From contig NZ_SMKR01000004.1 of NCBI RefSeq assembly GCF_004348725.1, positions 32,926-96,925 on the forward strand: a stretch of 64,000 nucleotides of DNA, read 5' to 3'. How positions within the stretch are numbered: the first letter of the stretch is position 1; every line of letters starts with the position of its first letter. The notes under the pieces are model-generated. The model was not told the origin of the DNA. It did not search any database and worked only from the letters and a program-made list of their open reading frames with translations. Positions 1 to 10,004 of the stretch are shown here, one piece after another. Source of the DNA: Kribbella turkmenica (GTDB lineage: Bacteria; Actinomycetota; Actinomycetes; Propionibacteriales; Kribbellaceae). The position numbers were made by a program, and so were the translations under genes.

Positions 1-9
1 CCGACGAGA

Positions 10-1389
10 CTACACCGGGGAGATGTTCTGGTTCAGGTGGAAGAGGTTGCCGGGGTCGTACTTGCGTTTGAGGGTCTGCAGGCGGTCGTACGTCGTGGCG
101 CCGTAGGCGGACCGGATGCGGTCGGGGCCCTCGTCGCTGAGGAAGTTGACGTAGGCGCCGACCTGGTGGGGTTCCATCGCGCGCCACGAGTCGCGGACCC
201 AGTCGCGCTGGTGCTCGAAGCCGTCCCGGCCGACGGTGCAGCCGACGAAGTTGAAGGTGTGGCCGTGCGAGCGGCCGCCGAACGCCGTCGCGTCCTCGGG
301 CACCCGGGCGATCGCGCCGCCGAGATGGAAGATCGGGTACGACGTCAGCGGTCCGTCGATCGCCAGACCACGCTCGGAGGCGATGTCGATCACGTCGTCG
401 GTCAGTTCCGCGACGTCGCACGAGCGCATGTAGTACCACCGGCCGTGCGGGAAGCTCAGGTCGAACATCGCCTGCAGGTCGACGAAGGGCTTCGGCGCGC
501 ACAGGTCCAGCAGCGGCGGCGCGAACGCCTTGAGCGGTGCCAGCACGCGCTCGCCGTCCTCGATCGGCCCGGCGTAACAGGCCAGGACGACGACCACCCG
601 GCGGCCGTGGAACTCGGCCGGGATCGTCGGCAGCGACGGGATCCACCGGTGGATCACCGCGGTGGTCAGCTCGTCCGGGACGTCGGTGACGAAGTCGCGG
701 TAGAACCGCAGCAGGTCCGGCGACTGCTCCATCGGCCACATGATCGGGCCGGCGTACACGATCGGCCCGACCGGGTGCAGCCGGAACTCGAACTCGGTGA
801 CGATCCCGAAGTTCCCGCCGCCGCCCCGGATCCCCCAGAACAGGTCGGCGTTCACGTCCTCGCCGGCAGTCACCAGCTCACCCTCGGCGGTCACCAGGTC
901 GACCGAGAGGAGGTTGTCGATGCTCAGCCCGTACTTCCGCATCAGCCAGCCGATCCCGCCGCCCAGGGTCAGCCCGGCCAGGCCGGTGTGGGTGACGATG
1001 CCGGCCGGCGTGGCGAGCCCGAACGCCTGGGTCTCGCGGTCGAGCTCCCCGAGCAGCACGCCCGCCTGCGCGCGGGCGGTCCGCCGGACCGGGTCGACCC
1101 GGATGCCCTTCAGCGGCGCCAGGTCGAGCAGGATGCCGCCGTCGCAGGTCGAGTGTCCTGGGAAGCTGTGCCCGCCGCCGCGGACCGCGACCGGCCCACC
1201 GGTACGGCGGGCGAACGCCAGCGCGGACCGGATGTCGGCGACTCCGGTGCAGCGCGCGATCAGTCCCGGCCGGCGGTCGACCGACCCGTTCCAGACTTTC
1301 CGGAGGTCGTCGTAGGCCGGGTCGCCTGGCCGGACCAGCTCCCCCCGGAAGTCCTCGAGTGCCTCAATCTCCGGAGTAATCGTGCTCAT
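10..1389 (-). CDS. FAD-binding oxidoreductase, berberine-bridge-enzyme type
   Basis: A 459-residue flavoprotein of the FAD-linked oxidase (PCMH) family with a C-terminal BBE segment. The N-terminal FAD domain carries RGGGHS at about 71-75, where His74 is the usual site of covalent FAD attachment. The second attachment cysteine of bicovalent members is not visible; LGGGIGWL stands in that area. The C-terminus ends in the family signature YDPGNLFHLNQNI. I chose the ATG at 1389, which has a GGGGAG site upstream; the frame stays open further upstream, but only antisense to the M16 gene. It is a single gene with no substrate-defining neighbour. Family members oxidise alcohols, sugars or alkaloid-like metabolites; the substrate cannot be told here. 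Confidence 0.9.
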   Translation of the reverse strand: MSTITPEIEALEDFRGELVRPGDPAYDDLRKVWNGSVDRRPGLIARCTGVADIRSALAFARRTGGPVAVRGGGHSFPGHSTCDGGILLDLAPLKGIRVDPVRRTARAQAGVLLGELDRETQAFGLATPAGIVTHTGLAGLTLGGGIGWLMRKYGLSIDNLLSVDLVTAEGELVTAGEDVNADLFWGIRGGGGNFGIVTEFEFRLHPVGPIVYAGPIMWPMEQSPDLLRFYRDFVTDVPDELTTAVIHRWIPSLPTIPAEFHGRRVVVVLACYAGPIEDGERVLAPLKAFAPPLLDLCAPKPFVDLQAMFDLSFPHGRWYYMRSCDVAELTDDVIDIASERGLAIDGPLTSYPIFHLGGAIARVPEDATAFGGRSHGHTFNFVGCTVGRDGFEHQRDWVRDSWRAMEPHQVGAYVNFLSDEGPDRIRSAYGATTYDRLQTLKRKYDPGNLFHLNQNISPV

Positions 1390-1466
1390 GACCCACTCCC
1401 CGCAGCCCTCCCCCAGGCCACCTGACACCAGCCAGTCTGCTCCTGCCGCGCGGGGGCTGTGAAGGC

Positions 1467-2780
1467 TCAGAGGGTGAAAGCGGTGGTGTCCTCGTCGAAG
1501 GGTCCCATCACGGTCAGTGCCGGGGTGCCGGCGTACAGGTCGGCGGCCAGGGCGGCCACGTCGTCGAGGGTGACGGCGTCGATCCGGTGCAGGATCTCGT
1601 CCACCGTGGGCAGCTCGCCGTAGACGAGTTCGGACTTGGCGATCCGGGTCATCTTGGCGCCGGTGTCCTCCAGGCCCATCACCACCGAGCCACGCATCTG
1701 CCCCTTGCCGCGGAGCAGTTCGTCCGGCGTGATGCTGCCGCCGGCGATCGACTCGAGCTCGGACCGGACCACGTCCAGCACCTCGCCGGCCTTCTTCGGC
1801 AGACAGCCCGCGTACACGCCGACCATGCCGGCGTCGGAGTACGCCGACCCGAAGGTGAAGACCGAGTAGGCCAGCCCGCGCTTCTCCCGGACCTCCTGGA
1901 ACAGCCGGGACGACATGCCGCCGCCGACGATCCCATGCAGTACGCCCGCGACGTACCGGCGCTCGTCGTTGCGCACGAGGCCCGGCATCCCGAGCACCAG
2001 GTGCGCCTGCTCGACGTCCCGGTGGTGCACCCGCACCCCGCCGTACGTCGGCACCGGCTTGGCGGCGCCACGGCGTACCGGGGCCGGCTCGGCCTCGGCG
2101 GTCACCCAGTGGCGCTCGAACGCCTTGCGGACCAGGCGGACGACATCGGTGTGGTCGACGTTCCCGGCGACCGAGACGACGATGTTGGCCGGCTTGTAGC
2201 GGCGGCGGTACCAGCCGGTGACCTGCCGGCGGGACAGACCGGCGACCGATTCCGGCGTACCTGTGATCGAGCGGCCGAGCGGGGACGAGCCCCACAGCTG
2301 CTCGGCGAAGAGGTCGTGGATGTGGTCCGACGTCTCGTCGGCGTGCATCGCGATCTCCTCGTCGATGACGTCGCGTTCACTCTCCACATCCGCACTCGTC
2401 AGCGTGGCGGAGGTGATCATGTCGCAGATGACGTCGACCGCGAGCGGCAGGTCGGAGTCGAGCACCCGCGCGTAGTAGCAGGTGTACTCCTTGCCGGTGA
2501 ACGCGTTCATCTCGCCGCCGACCGCGTCGATCGCGGCGGAGATCTCGAGCGCGTCCCGGCGCTCGGTGCCCTTGAACAGCAGGTGCTCGAGGAAGTGCGT
2601 GGCGCCGGCCAGGTGCTCCGGTTCGTCCCGCGAGCCGACGCCGACCCAGACTCCGAACGTGACCGAGCGGAAGCCGGGCACGGACTGGGAGAGCACACGA
2701 AGCCCGGAGGGCAGGACGGTCCGTTTCACCGGACCGCCCGCCTCCGGGCTCAGCAGTGTGCTGGTGATCGCTCGGGTCAC
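1467..2780 (-). CDS. M16 family zinc metallopeptidase
   Basis: A 437-residue pitrilysin/processing-peptidase-like protein. The inverted zinc motif HFLEH is at 62-66 (His62, Glu65 catalytic, His66), and the distal zinc-ligand region ERDVIDEEI is about 75 residues later. The length suits a single-chain bacterial M16B peptidase. The GTG start overlaps the pnp stop by four bases (GTGA), so translation is coupled to pnp; this pnp-M16 pairing is common in actinobacteria and bacilli. It probably acts on cytoplasmic or signal-derived peptides. No signal peptide is seen. Confidence 0.93.
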   Translation of the reverse strand: MTRAITSTLLSPEAGGPVKRTVLPSGLRVLSQSVPGFRSVTFGVWVGVGSRDEPEHLAGATHFLEHLLFKGTERRDALEISAAIDAVGGEMNAFTGKEYTCYYARVLDSDLPLAVDVICDMITSATLTSADVESERDVIDEEIAMHADETSDHIHDLFAEQLWGSSPLGRSITGTPESVAGLSRRQVTGWYRRRYKPANIVVSVAGNVDHTDVVRLVRKAFERHWVTAEAEPAPVRRGAAKPVPTYGGVRVHHRDVEQAHLVLGMPGLVRNDERRYVAGVLHGIVGGGMSSRLFQEVREKRGLAYSVFTFGSAYSDAGMVGVYAGCLPKKAGEVLDVVRSELESIAGGSITPDELLRGKGQMRGSVVMGLEDTGAKMTRIAKSELVYGELPTVDEILHRIDAVTLDDVAALAADLYAGTPALTVMGPFDEDTTAFTL

Positions 2781-5032
2781 TCGGCGGACTCGGCCGCCTT
2801 CTCCGCGCCCTGGTCGCCGTCCTTCTTCTCGTCCTCCTCGAGGACCGGGACGAGGGACAGCTTGCCGCGGTCGTCGATCTCGGCGATCTCGACCTGAAGC
2901 TTCTGGCCGACCGAGAGCACGTCCTCCACCGCCTCGACCCGCTTGCCGCCGGCCAGGCCGCGCAGCTTGCTGATGTGCAGCAGGCCGTCCTTGCCCGGCA
3001 GCAGGCTGATGAACGCACCGAAGTTGGTCGTCTTCACGACCGTGCCCAGGTAGCGCTCGCCCTTCTCCGGCATGGTCGGGTTCGCGATCGCGTTGATCGC
3101 GGCCCGGGCGGCCTCGGCCGACGGGCCGTCGGTCGCGCCGATGTAGACGGTGCCGTCGTCCTCGATCGAGATGTCGGCGCCGGTGTCCTCGGTGATCTGG
3201 TTGATCATCTTGCCCTTCGGGCCGATGACCTCGCCGATCTTGTCGACCGGGACCTTCACCGAGATGACCCGCGGCGCGAACTCGCTCATCTCGCCCGGGG
3301 CGTCGATGGCCTTGGCCATCACGTCCAGGATCGTCAGCCGCGCGTCCTTGGCCTGCGTCAGCGCCGCGCCCAGCACGCTGGCCGGGATGCCGTCCAGCTT
3401 GGTGTCCAACTGCAGGGCGGTGACGAAGTCCTTCGTACCGGCGACCTTGAAGTCCATGTCGCCGAACGCGTCCTCCGCGCCCAGGATGTCGGTCAGCGCG
3501 ACGTACTCCGTCTCGCCGTCGACCTCGCCGGAGATCAGGCCCATCGCGATCCCGGCGACCGGGGCCTTCAGCGGCACACCGGCGGACAGCAGCGACAGCG
3601 TCGAGGCGCAGACCGATCCCATCGAGGTCGAACCGTTCGAGCCGAGCGCTTCGGACACCTGACGCAGTGCGTACGGGAAATCCTCGCGCGACGGCAGCAC
3701 AGGCACCAGGGCCCGCTCGGCCAGCGCGCCGTGCCCGATCTCGCGGCGCTTCGGCGACCCGACCCGGCCGGTCTCACCGGTCGAGTAGGGCGGGAAGTTG
3801 TAGTTGTGCATGTAGCGCTTGCGGGTCTCCGGGGAGAGCGTGTCCAGCTGCTGCTCCATCCGGAGCATGTTCAGTGTGGTGACACCCATGATCTGGGTCT
3901 CGCCGCGCTCGAACAGCGCCGAGCCGTGCACCCGCGGCAGTACCCGCACCTGCGCCTTGAGCGGCCGGATGTCGGCCAGCCCGCGGCCGTCGATGCGGAC
4001 CTTGTCCTTGAGCACGCGCTGCCGGACCAGCTTCTTGGTCAGAGACCGGAACGCGGCGGACAGCTCCTTCTCGCGACCCTCGAAGTCGGCGGCCAGCTTG
4101 TCCACCACGGCGACCTTGACCGCTTCGGTGGCGGACTCACGCTCGGCCTTGCCGGCGATGGTCAGCGCCTGGCTGAGCTCCTCGGTGGCGGCGGCCTCGA
4201 CCGCGGCGAACGCGTCGTCCTGGTAATCCGGGAAGACCGGGAACTCGCCGGTCGGCTTGGCCGCACGCGCGGCCAGGTCGGCCTGGGCCTCGACCAGGGT
4301 CTTGATGAAGGCCTTGGAGGCCTCCAGGCCCTCGGCGACGATCTCCTCGGTCGGCGCCTGCACACCGGCGGCGACCTTGTCGAAGGTGCCCGGGGTGGAC
4401 TCGGCCTCCACCATCATGATGGCGACGTCACCGGTGTCGGTCACCCGGCCCGCGACCACCATGTCGAAGACCGCGTCCTCGAGCTCGGTGTGGGTCGGGA
4501 ACGCCACCCACTGGCCCTCGATCAGGGCGACGCGGACGCCGCCGATCGGGCCGGAGAACGGCAGGCCGGCCAGCTGGGTCGACATCGACGCGGCGTTGAT
4601 CGCGAGCACGTCGTACAACGCGTCCGGGTTGAGCGCCAGGACGGTGATGACGACCTGGATCTCGTTGCGCAGGCCGGACACGAACGACGGCCGCAGCGGG
4701 CGGTCGATCAGCCGGCAGGTCAGGATGGCCTCCTCGGACGGGCGGCCCTCCCGGCGGAAGAACGAGCCGGGGATCCGGCCCGCGGCGTACATCCGCTCCT
4801 CGACGTCGACCGTCAGCGGGAAGAAGTCGAACTGGTCCTTGGGCTTCTTGCTGGCCGTGGTGGCCGACAGCACCATCGTGTCGCCGTCGAGGTACGCGGC
4901 GGCCGAACCGGCGGCCTGCTGGGCCAGGCGGCCCGTCTCGAAGCGGATGGTACGGGTGCCGAAGCTGCCGTTGTCGATGACGGCTTCAGCGAACTGTGCG
5001 CCCTCCATGGGCGCGCTTGTGGATCCCGACAC
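2777..5032 (-). CDS. pnp: Polyribonucleotide nucleotidyltransferase (PNPase)
   Basis: 3'-to-5' phosphorolytic exoribonuclease, which in actinomycetes also adds 3' tails. The 751 residues contain two RNase PH domains separated by the alpha-helical linker, then a KH domain ([15 protein letters not shown]) and a C-terminal S1 domain ([20 protein letters not shown]). The second core shows the conserved [19 protein letters not shown] stretch. The GTG at 5032 has an AGAGAGGGG site 6-7 bases upstream and is preferred; an ATG at 5008 is the alternative start. It follows rpsO, with a hairpin between them that may serve as terminator or processing site, and overlaps the M16 peptidase gene downstream. 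Confidence 0.97.
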   Translation of the reverse strand: MSGSTSAPMEGAQFAEAVIDNGSFGTRTIRFETGRLAQQAAGSAAAYLDGDTMVLSATTASKKPKDQFDFFPLTVDVEERMYAAGRIPGSFFRREGRPSEEAILTCRLIDRPLRPSFVSGLRNEIQVVITVLALNPDALYDVLAINAASMSTQLAGLPFSGPIGGVRVALIEGQWVAFPTHTELEDAVFDMVVAGRVTDTGDVAIMMVEAESTPGTFDKVAAGVQAPTEEIVAEGLEASKAFIKTLVEAQADLAARAAKPTGEFPVFPDYQDDAFAAVEAAATEELSQALTIAGKAERESATEAVKVAVVDKLAADFEGREKELSAAFRSLTKKLVRQRVLKDKVRIDGRGLADIRPLKAQVRVLPRVHGSALFERGETQIMGVTTLNMLRMEQQLDTLSPETRKRYMHNYNFPPYSTGETGRVGSPKRREIGHGALAERALVPVLPSREDFPYALRQVSEALGSNGSTSMGSVCASTLSLLSAGVPLKAPVAGIAMGLISGEVDGETEYVALTDILGAEDAFGDMDFKVAGTKDFVTALQLDTKLDGIPASVLGAALTQAKDARLTILDVMAKAIDAPGEMSEFAPRVISVKVPVDKIGEVIGPKGKMINQITEDTGADISIEDDGTVYIGATDGPSAEAARAAINAIANPTMPEKGERYLGTVVKTTNFGAFISLLPGKDGLLHISKLRGLAGGKRVEAVEDVLSVGQKLQVEIAEIDDRGKLSLVPVLEEDEKKDGDQGAEKAAESAE

Positions 5033-5264
5033 GGGATACCCCTCTCTTGCAGTGTGACGACTGCGAGGCGCGAGCTTCCGGGGTGCCGGTCTTCGATCGA
5101 GGCCCGCGGGTGCTGGTCTGCTGTGCAGCCGTACCCGAAAGCCACTACCGAGGACCGGTCGTCCTCCCGCCACGCGCTTCGCGTCGCCTCGTTCGTCTTG
5201 CGTGCTTCTGTCTTCAGTTGTCCGTATTCAGTTGTACTCGGTCGTGCCTGGGCACGGATACGCC

Positions 5265-5297
5265 AGGAGCGGCCACCCGGGGTCGGGGGCCGCTCCT
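5265..5297 (-). terminator. Hairpin between rpsO and pnp
   Basis: Immediately after the rpsO stop, the 10-bp arms 5265-5274 (AGGAGCGGCC) and 5288-5297 are perfectly complementary, with a 13-base loop. There is no strong U-tract. In other bacteria this intergenic region holds a partial terminator or RNase III processing site controlling pnp; which applies here is inference. Confidence 0.6.
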
Positions 5298-5304
5298 CGC
5301 GACG

Positions 5305-5577
5305 TCATCGGCGGAGGCCGAGCCGCTCGATCAGGGACCGGTAGCGGTTGATGTCCTTCTTCGCCAGGTAGTTCAGCAGCCGGCGGCGCTGACCGACGAG
5401 CAGCAGCAGACCACGACGGCTGTGGTGGTCGTGCTTGTGCTCCTTGAGGTGCTCGGTCAGATCGGCGATCCGGTGCGTGAGCAGCGCCACCTGAACCTCG
5501 GGGGACCCGGTGTCACCCTCGGTCAGGGCGTACTCACCGATGATCTTCTTCTTCGTTGCGGCATCAACAGATGACAC
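5305..5577 (-). CDS. rpsO: 30S ribosomal protein S15
   Basis: A 90-residue S15 that binds the central domain of 16S rRNA. The whole family pattern is visible: [17 protein letters not shown], then [22 protein letters not shown] and a C-terminal [12 protein letters not shown]. The GTG start at 5577 has GAGAGGAA just upstream. It lies between ribF and pnp on the minus strand, the usual ribF-rpsO-pnp order. S15 often represses its own translation; no obvious pseudoknot operator was identified here. Confidence 0.97.
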   Translation of the reverse strand: MSSVDAATKKKIIGEYALTEGDTGSPEVQVALLTHRIADLTEHLKEHKHDHHSRRGLLLLVGQRRRLLNYLAKKDINRYRSLIERLGLRR

Positions 5578-5692
5578 GGAGTTCCTCTCGATTCCGTTGC
5601 GCGGCGCACCGGGGCATTCGTCACCCGAGCACTCTCGATCCGCGGCCGTTCAGACGGCAGCAGCCAGCGTATCAGTCCGTGGACGCGTCACC

Positions 5693-6670
5693 CTAATTGC
5701 CGGTCAGGGGCCCGTCTCGGAGAACGCGGCGGGCCCCGTCGACGTCGGCCTTCATCTGCACCAGCAGCTCGTCGATCGTGTCGAACCGGATCTGGGTGCC
5801 GCGCAGCCGGGCGACGAAGTCCACCGCGATCCGGGCGCCGTACAGCTCCAGGTCGTCGCGGTCCAGCACGTACGTCTCCACCCGGCGGTCCACGCCGTCG
5901 AAGGTCGGGTTGCTGCCGACGCTGATCGCCGCGGGCATCGCGTCCGGGTACGCCGGCGCGCCGGGCGCGGGGGTCAGGACGGTCAGCCAGCCGGCGTACA
6001 CGCCGTCCTGCGGGACCGCCGCGGCCGGGTCGGCGGGGACGTTGGCCGTCGGGTAGCCGAGCTCGCGGCCGCGCTTGTCGCCCTCGACGACCACGCCGGT
6101 GACCCGCAGCGGCCGTCCGAGCGCCTCGGCGGCGCCCTCGACGTCACCGTCGGCGATCCGTTGCCGGACGTACGTCGACGACCACGGCTCCCGGTCTCCC
6201 GCCAGACTCAGGCCCTCGACCTCGAACCCGTACCGCGTACCGGCCTCGACGAGGGTGTCGACGTGTCCGGCCGCCCTGTGGCCGAACCGGAAGTTCTCGC
6301 CGACGACGACGGCCTTCGCGTGCAGCGCGCCGGTCAGCACCCGGTCGATGAACTCCTCCGGCGACCAGCCCGACACCCCCTTGGTGAACGGGAGGATCAG
6401 CACGGCGTCGGCGCCATGCCGGCCGAGCAGCTCGGCGCGGTGACCGGCGTCGCTGAGCATCAGCGGCGCGTGGTCCGGCCGCAGCACCCGCATCGGGTGC
6501 GGGTCGAAGGTGAGCGCGACCACCGGCAGACCACCCAGCTCGGCTGCCCGCGCCCGGGCACGCGCGAGCACCTCCTGGTGTCCGCGGTGCACGCCGTCGA
6601 AGTTGCCGATGGTGACCACGGACGGGCCGAATCCCGGCTCCACCTGGTCCAAACCGTGCCAGACACGCAT
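5693..6670 (-). CDS. ribF: Bifunctional riboflavin kinase/FAD synthetase
   Basis: Converts riboflavin to FMN and FMN to FAD. The N-terminal FMN adenylyltransferase domain has the nucleotidyltransferase motif TIGNFDGVHRGHQ near residue 18, and the C-terminal flavokinase domain has GYPTANV. The family-typical 325-residue length comes from the ATG at 6670 (MRVWHGLDQV); 32 further upstream codons are open but unlike family N-termini. ribF normally abuts truB; here about 3.3 kb of other genes separates them, and ribF has its own upstream region facing the SGNH hydrolase gene. Confidence 0.95.
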   Translation of the reverse strand: MRVWHGLDQVEPGFGPSVVTIGNFDGVHRGHQEVLARARARAAELGGLPVVALTFDPHPMRVLRPDHAPLMLSDAGHRAELLGRHGADAVLILPFTKGVSGWSPEEFIDRVLTGALHAKAVVVGENFRFGHRAAGHVDTLVEAGTRYGFEVEGLSLAGDREPWSSTYVRQRIADGDVEGAAEALGRPLRVTGVVVEGDKRGRELGYPTANVPADPAAAVPQDGVYAGWLTVLTPAPGAPAYPDAMPAAISVGSNPTFDGVDRRVETYVLDRDDLELYGARIAVDFVARLRGTQIRFDTIDELLVQMKADVDGARRVLRDGPLTGN

Positions 6671-6790
6671 GGCAGCAGGATTCCATGCCCGTGCCCGGTC
6701 CGGTGCGGCAGGTCGGCGGTCACCCCTTGTAATCGGCGTGTCACTCAACTTAGGGTGTGTCGGCACCGTCGTTTTCCGGGGAGGTCACTG

Positions 6791-7828
6791 ATGAAGCTCC
6801 GTCGAGTCGCCGCGGCTGCACTGGCGTTCCTGCTGCTCCCCGGTACGGCGCTGACCGCGACAGCGCCCGCGTCGGCCGCCTGGGAGCCGCCACCCTACAA
6901 GCACTACGTGGCCCTCGGCGACTCCTACACTTCGGCGCCGCTGGTGCCGTTGCCCGACCTGCTCTCACTGGGTTGCCTGCGCTCGATCAGCAACTACCCG
7001 AAACTGCTGGCGGCAAAGCTGCGGGTCTACCAATTCACCGACGTCAGCTGCGGCGGCGCCGACACCACGAACATGACCCAGCCGCAGGGCACACCGCTCG
7101 GCACGGCCGCGCCGCAGTTCGACGCGCTGCGGCCGGACACCGATCTGGTCACGCTCGGGATCGGCGGCAACGACTTCGGCGTGTTCGGCGACATCATCGG
7201 CACCTGCCCGGGGCTGCGGGCGAGCGATCCGGCCGGGGCGCCCTGCAAGGAGCACTTCACCGTCAACGGCGTGGACACGCTGCGGCTGCGGATCGCCCAG
7301 ACCCAGGTCCGGATCACGGCCGTCGTCCAGGGCATCAGGGAACGCTCGCCGCAGGCCACGATCGCGCTGATCGGCTACCCGAAGATCGCGCCGGAGTCCG
7401 GCACCTGCCCGGCGATCCTGCCGTTCGCGGACGGCGACTACGCGTACCTGTACTCGGTCGAGGAGGCGCTGAACGCGGCCGTCGCGAACGCCGCCGCCGC
7501 GACCGGGGCGACGTACGTGGACACGTTCGGGCCGTCGACCGGGCACGACGCCTGCGCACCGGACGGGCAGGCGTGGATCCAGGGCAAGGACATCAACCTG
7601 CTCCGGGCGCTGAACTACCATCCGCGCTACGAAGGACAGGCCGGCGTCGCCTCGCTGACCTACAAGACGCTGACCGGTGCGCCGGCCGTGGTGACCGCGG
7701 CCGAGCAGGCCGCCTGGTCCGCCCGTGGCCGGGAGCTGTCCCGGCAGGCGGCGGCCCACAAGGCCGGCATCACCCCACAGGCCCTCGAGGCCTCCTCGAA
7801 CCGCCTACGGACCAGCGCGCAACGCTGA
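6791..7828 (+). CDS. Secreted SGNH/GDSL-family esterase
   Basis: A 345-residue exported hydrolase. A Sec signal peptide occupies residues 1-30 (basic MKLRR, hydrophobic core, cleavage near ASA-A). Catalytic blocks of the SGNH family follow: GDSY with Ser45 as nucleophile, GIGGND as oxyanion block, and a late NYHP with the catalytic His. Several cysteines suggest disulfides, as in Streptomyces secreted lipases/esterases of this family. The start is set by GGGGAGG about 9 bases before the ATG. It is divergent from ribF and convergent with the sirtuin gene. Substrate unknown; an acyl ester or lipid is likely. Confidence 0.92.
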   Translation: MKLRRVAAAALAFLLLPGTALTATAPASAAWEPPPYKHYVALGDSYTSAPLVPLPDLLSLGCLRSISNYPKLLAAKLRVYQFTDVSCGGADTTNMTQPQGTPLGTAAPQFDALRPDTDLVTLGIGGNDFGVFGDIIGTCPGLRASDPAGAPCKEHFTVNGVDTLRLRIAQTQVRITAVVQGIRERSPQATIALIGYPKIAPESGTCPAILPFADGDYAYLYSVEEALNAAVANAAAATGATYVDTFGPSTGHDACAPDGQAWIQGKDINLLRALNYHPRYEGQAGVASLTYKTLTGAPAVVTAAEQAAWSARGRELSRQAAAHKAGITPQALEASSNRLRTSAQR

Positions 7829-7853
7829 CCCTTTCCAATCCGTAGAGCGGACC

Positions 7854-7888
7854 CCGGGTCGAGCCACCTCACGCATGGCTCGGCCCGG
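7854..7888. terminator. Bidirectional terminator between convergent genes
   Basis: The arms CCGGGTCGAGCCA (7854-7866) and TGGCTCGGCCCGG (7876-7888) form a near-perfect stem with one mismatch or bulge around a 9-base loop. GTGTTT follows on the plus side. It sits between the stops of the SGNH hydrolase and the sirtuin. Confidence 0.7.
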
Positions 7889-7894
7889 CGGTGT

Positions 7895-8773
7895 TTACAG
7901 CCGGTGCGTCAGATCGGTCAGCGCCTGGCCCAGCGGGAGGTCGACGCGATGGGCGGCGTACGGATCGCCGCGGGTGACCCCCTGGTTGATGATCAGCACC
8001 GGCTTCCCGGCCTTGACGGCGTGCCGGACGAAGCGGAAACCGGACATCACCGTCAGGGACGAGCCGAGGACGAGCATCGCGGACGCGTCGTCGATCAGGC
8101 GGTAGCAGCGTTCGACCCGCGGCTTCGGCACGTTCTCGCCGAAGAACACCACGTCGGGTTTGAGGATGCCCCCGCAGACCGTGCAGTCCACCAGCCGGAA
8201 GCCACGGACCGCCTGCTCCGGGAGCTCCGCGTCGCCGTCCGGGTTGATCCGGGTCACCTCGGCCTCGAACTCCGGGTTCGCCGCGCGGAGACGGTGGTCG
8301 AGAACCTCGCGGGCCGACGTCGTCCGGCAGTTCAGGCAGATGACCCGGTCGAGGTTGCCGTGCAACTCGATCACGTCGCGGGCGCCGGCGGCCTGGTGGA
8401 GGCCGTCGACGTTCTGGGTGATGACGCCGTTGAGGTATCCGCGGGCCTGGAGGGCCGCGACCGCCAGGTGGCCCTCGTTCGGCTGCGCGCGGGCGATCGT
8501 GCGCCAGCCCAGGTGGCTGCGCGCCCAGTAGCGCCGCCGGCCGGACTCGCCGGCCACGAAGTCGCCGTACGTCATCGGGCTGTGGGTCCGCAGGCTGCCG
8601 GTCTCGCCGCGGTAGTCCGGGATGCCGGACTCGGTGGAGATGCCTGCCCCGGTCAGTACGGCGACGTCGCCCGCGGCCACGACGTCCGCAACCGGCGTGA
8701 CGTCCGTCGTACCGGGCTCGAGCGCCGACACGTCAGGGCCGGGTTCCCATTGCAGTGTCGGACGCGAACGCAC
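7895..8773 (-). CDS. Sir2-family NAD-dependent protein deacylase
   Basis: A 292-residue sirtuin. The NAD-binding motifs GAGIS and GIPDYRG, the TQNVDGLH catalytic segment, and LHGNLD with the general-base His are all present. Two CxxC pairs (CLNC and CTVC) form the structural zinc ribbon, and FFGENVP and the GSSL motif follow. The GTG at 8773 is chosen because TACCCT lies exactly six bases upstream, as expected for a leaderless start; a GTG at 8818 is also open. It probably removes acetyl or other acyl groups from lysines of metabolic enzymes such as acyl-CoA synthetases. It is part of the small island between truB and ribF. Confidence 0.92.
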   Translation of the reverse strand: MRSRPTLQWEPGPDVSALEPGTTDVTPVADVVAAGDVAVLTGAGISTESGIPDYRGETGSLRTHSPMTYGDFVAGESGRRRYWARSHLGWRTIARAQPNEGHLAVAALQARGYLNGVITQNVDGLHQAAGARDVIELHGNLDRVICLNCRTTSAREVLDHRLRAANPEFEAEVTRINPDGDAELPEQAVRGFRLVDCTVCGGILKPDVVFFGENVPKPRVERCYRLIDDASAMLVLGSSLTVMSGFRFVRHAVKAGKPVLIINQGVTRGDPYAAHRVDLPLGQALTDLTHRL

Positions 8774-8833
8774 CCTTTCAGGGTAACCAGCTACCGGCAA
8801 CGGCCACCGAGCACGCACGTCAGAGCGGGTTGC

Positions 8834-9691
8834 TCAGCTGACTCTGGGTGGACCGGCTCTGAGGCGGCGCTCGGCGGCGGCGCGAACCTCGGTGGCGTCC
8901 ATCGACGACCAGTCGGCGTCGATCCACCAGGTCGCGCCCGCCTCGGCCCAGGGACGCACGGTGTCGGCGGCCTTGGGGTCGTGCGCGGCGGTGGTGCCTT
9001 CGACGACGACGTCGTACCCGTCCGTGGTCAGGCCGTGCTCGGCGCGTTCACGACGGATCCACTCGATCCCCTTCGACAGGAGCTCCGGCGTCCACTCCCC
9101 TCGCTCCGCACCGGGCGGCACGACGTAGGCCGGCAGCCAGCCGTCCTGCAGGGCGGCGCGGCGCATCGACTTCGGCCGCGGCCAGGCGCCGACCACCCAG
9201 GTCGGGATCCGCGGCTGCTGGACGGGCGGCGGCGGCGCCGGCGGCATCAGGGCGGCGATCTTCCGTGACCGGTAGTGCTTCCCGGCGTACTCGAACGGCT
9301 GGTCGCGCCACAGGTGCTGCAGCATCTCCAGCGAGTCGTCCATCAACTCGGCGCGGACCTTGCGTCCCGGATCGTCCTCGAACAACCAGAACCGGTCCTC
9401 CCCGGTGACTCCGAGCCCGACCGACAACGTCACCCGGCCGTTGCTCAGGTTGTCCACCGTCGACGTCTGACCGGCCAGGTCCCACGGTGTGCGCCGCGGC
9501 AGCGGGGTCAGCATCGTCCCGAGGCGGATCCGCTCGGTCGTCATCGCGGCCGCGGCCAGCATCGCCCAGGCGTCGATTCCCCACACCGACTCCCAGACGA
9601 AGAACCCGTCCCACCCGTGCTCTTCGGCCAGCGCCGCCAGCTCGGCGGCCGCCCGGGCATCGCCGTACGCCATCACGAAGCCGTATCTCAT
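8834..9691 (-). CDS. LLM-class flavin-dependent oxidoreductase
   Basis: A 285-residue TIM-barrel protein of the luciferase-like monooxygenase superfamily. It begins with the strand MRYGFVMAYGD and continues with WDGFFVWESVWG, LGTMLTPLPRRTPWDLAGQTSTVD and a GRVTLSVGLGV block, all typical of F420- or FMN-using members. There is no clue to cofactor or substrate. The start at ATG 9691 is preceded by TAGCGT eight bases upstream, so the mRNA may be leaderless. It is followed after about 60 bases by the sirtuin on the same strand. Confidence 0.85.
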   Translation of the reverse strand: MRYGFVMAYGDARAAAELAALAEEHGWDGFFVWESVWGIDAWAMLAAAAMTTERIRLGTMLTPLPRRTPWDLAGQTSTVDNLSNGRVTLSVGLGVTGEDRFWLFEDDPGRKVRAELMDDSLEMLQHLWRDQPFEYAGKHYRSRKIAALMPPAPPPPVQQPRIPTWVVGAWPRPKSMRRAALQDGWLPAYVVPPGAERGEWTPELLSKGIEWIRRERAEHGLTTDGYDVVVEGTTAAHDPKAADTVRPWAEAGATWWIDADWSSMDATEVRAAAERRLRAGPPRVS

Positions 9692-10004
9692 GCCTCTGGA
9701 CGCTAGCGCCCGGCACCGACAATCACCCGACCGCGGCGAACCCCTCGTCGGAGGACAACGACGGATCGACTCGCCGGTGCGCACGTGTCCGCTCAGCGGT
9801 GCACTTTCCCCACATTCCGGTACGGCCCGGTCCGTATCCCCGTATGGTGTGGGTGTTCGCCTGGCGGAGAAACCCCACTTCCCGGACAGCCAGGCCGACA
9901 CGCAGGGCCTGCGACTCTCCCCCACGAGCGTCGCCCCGTTGCCCCGATCGGCCGCCGACGTTGTCCGGGCCCGCCAGGCGGGCTCGCGTCCGGGTCGGCC
10001 AGCG
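9692..10004. other. Intergenic stretch, no gene seen
   Basis: These 313 bases separate the LLM oxidoreductase start from the truB stop. Apart from the -10-like element just before 9691 I see no credible gene, RNA or clear hairpin. The frames open here lack family resemblance. Confidence 0.5.

Noticed and set aside
1390..2295. N-terminal extension of the FAD oxidoreductase to 761 residues
   Set aside because: The extra part is antiparallel or out of frame within the M16 gene and unlike any oxidoreductase; the ATG at 1389 gives the normal N-terminus.
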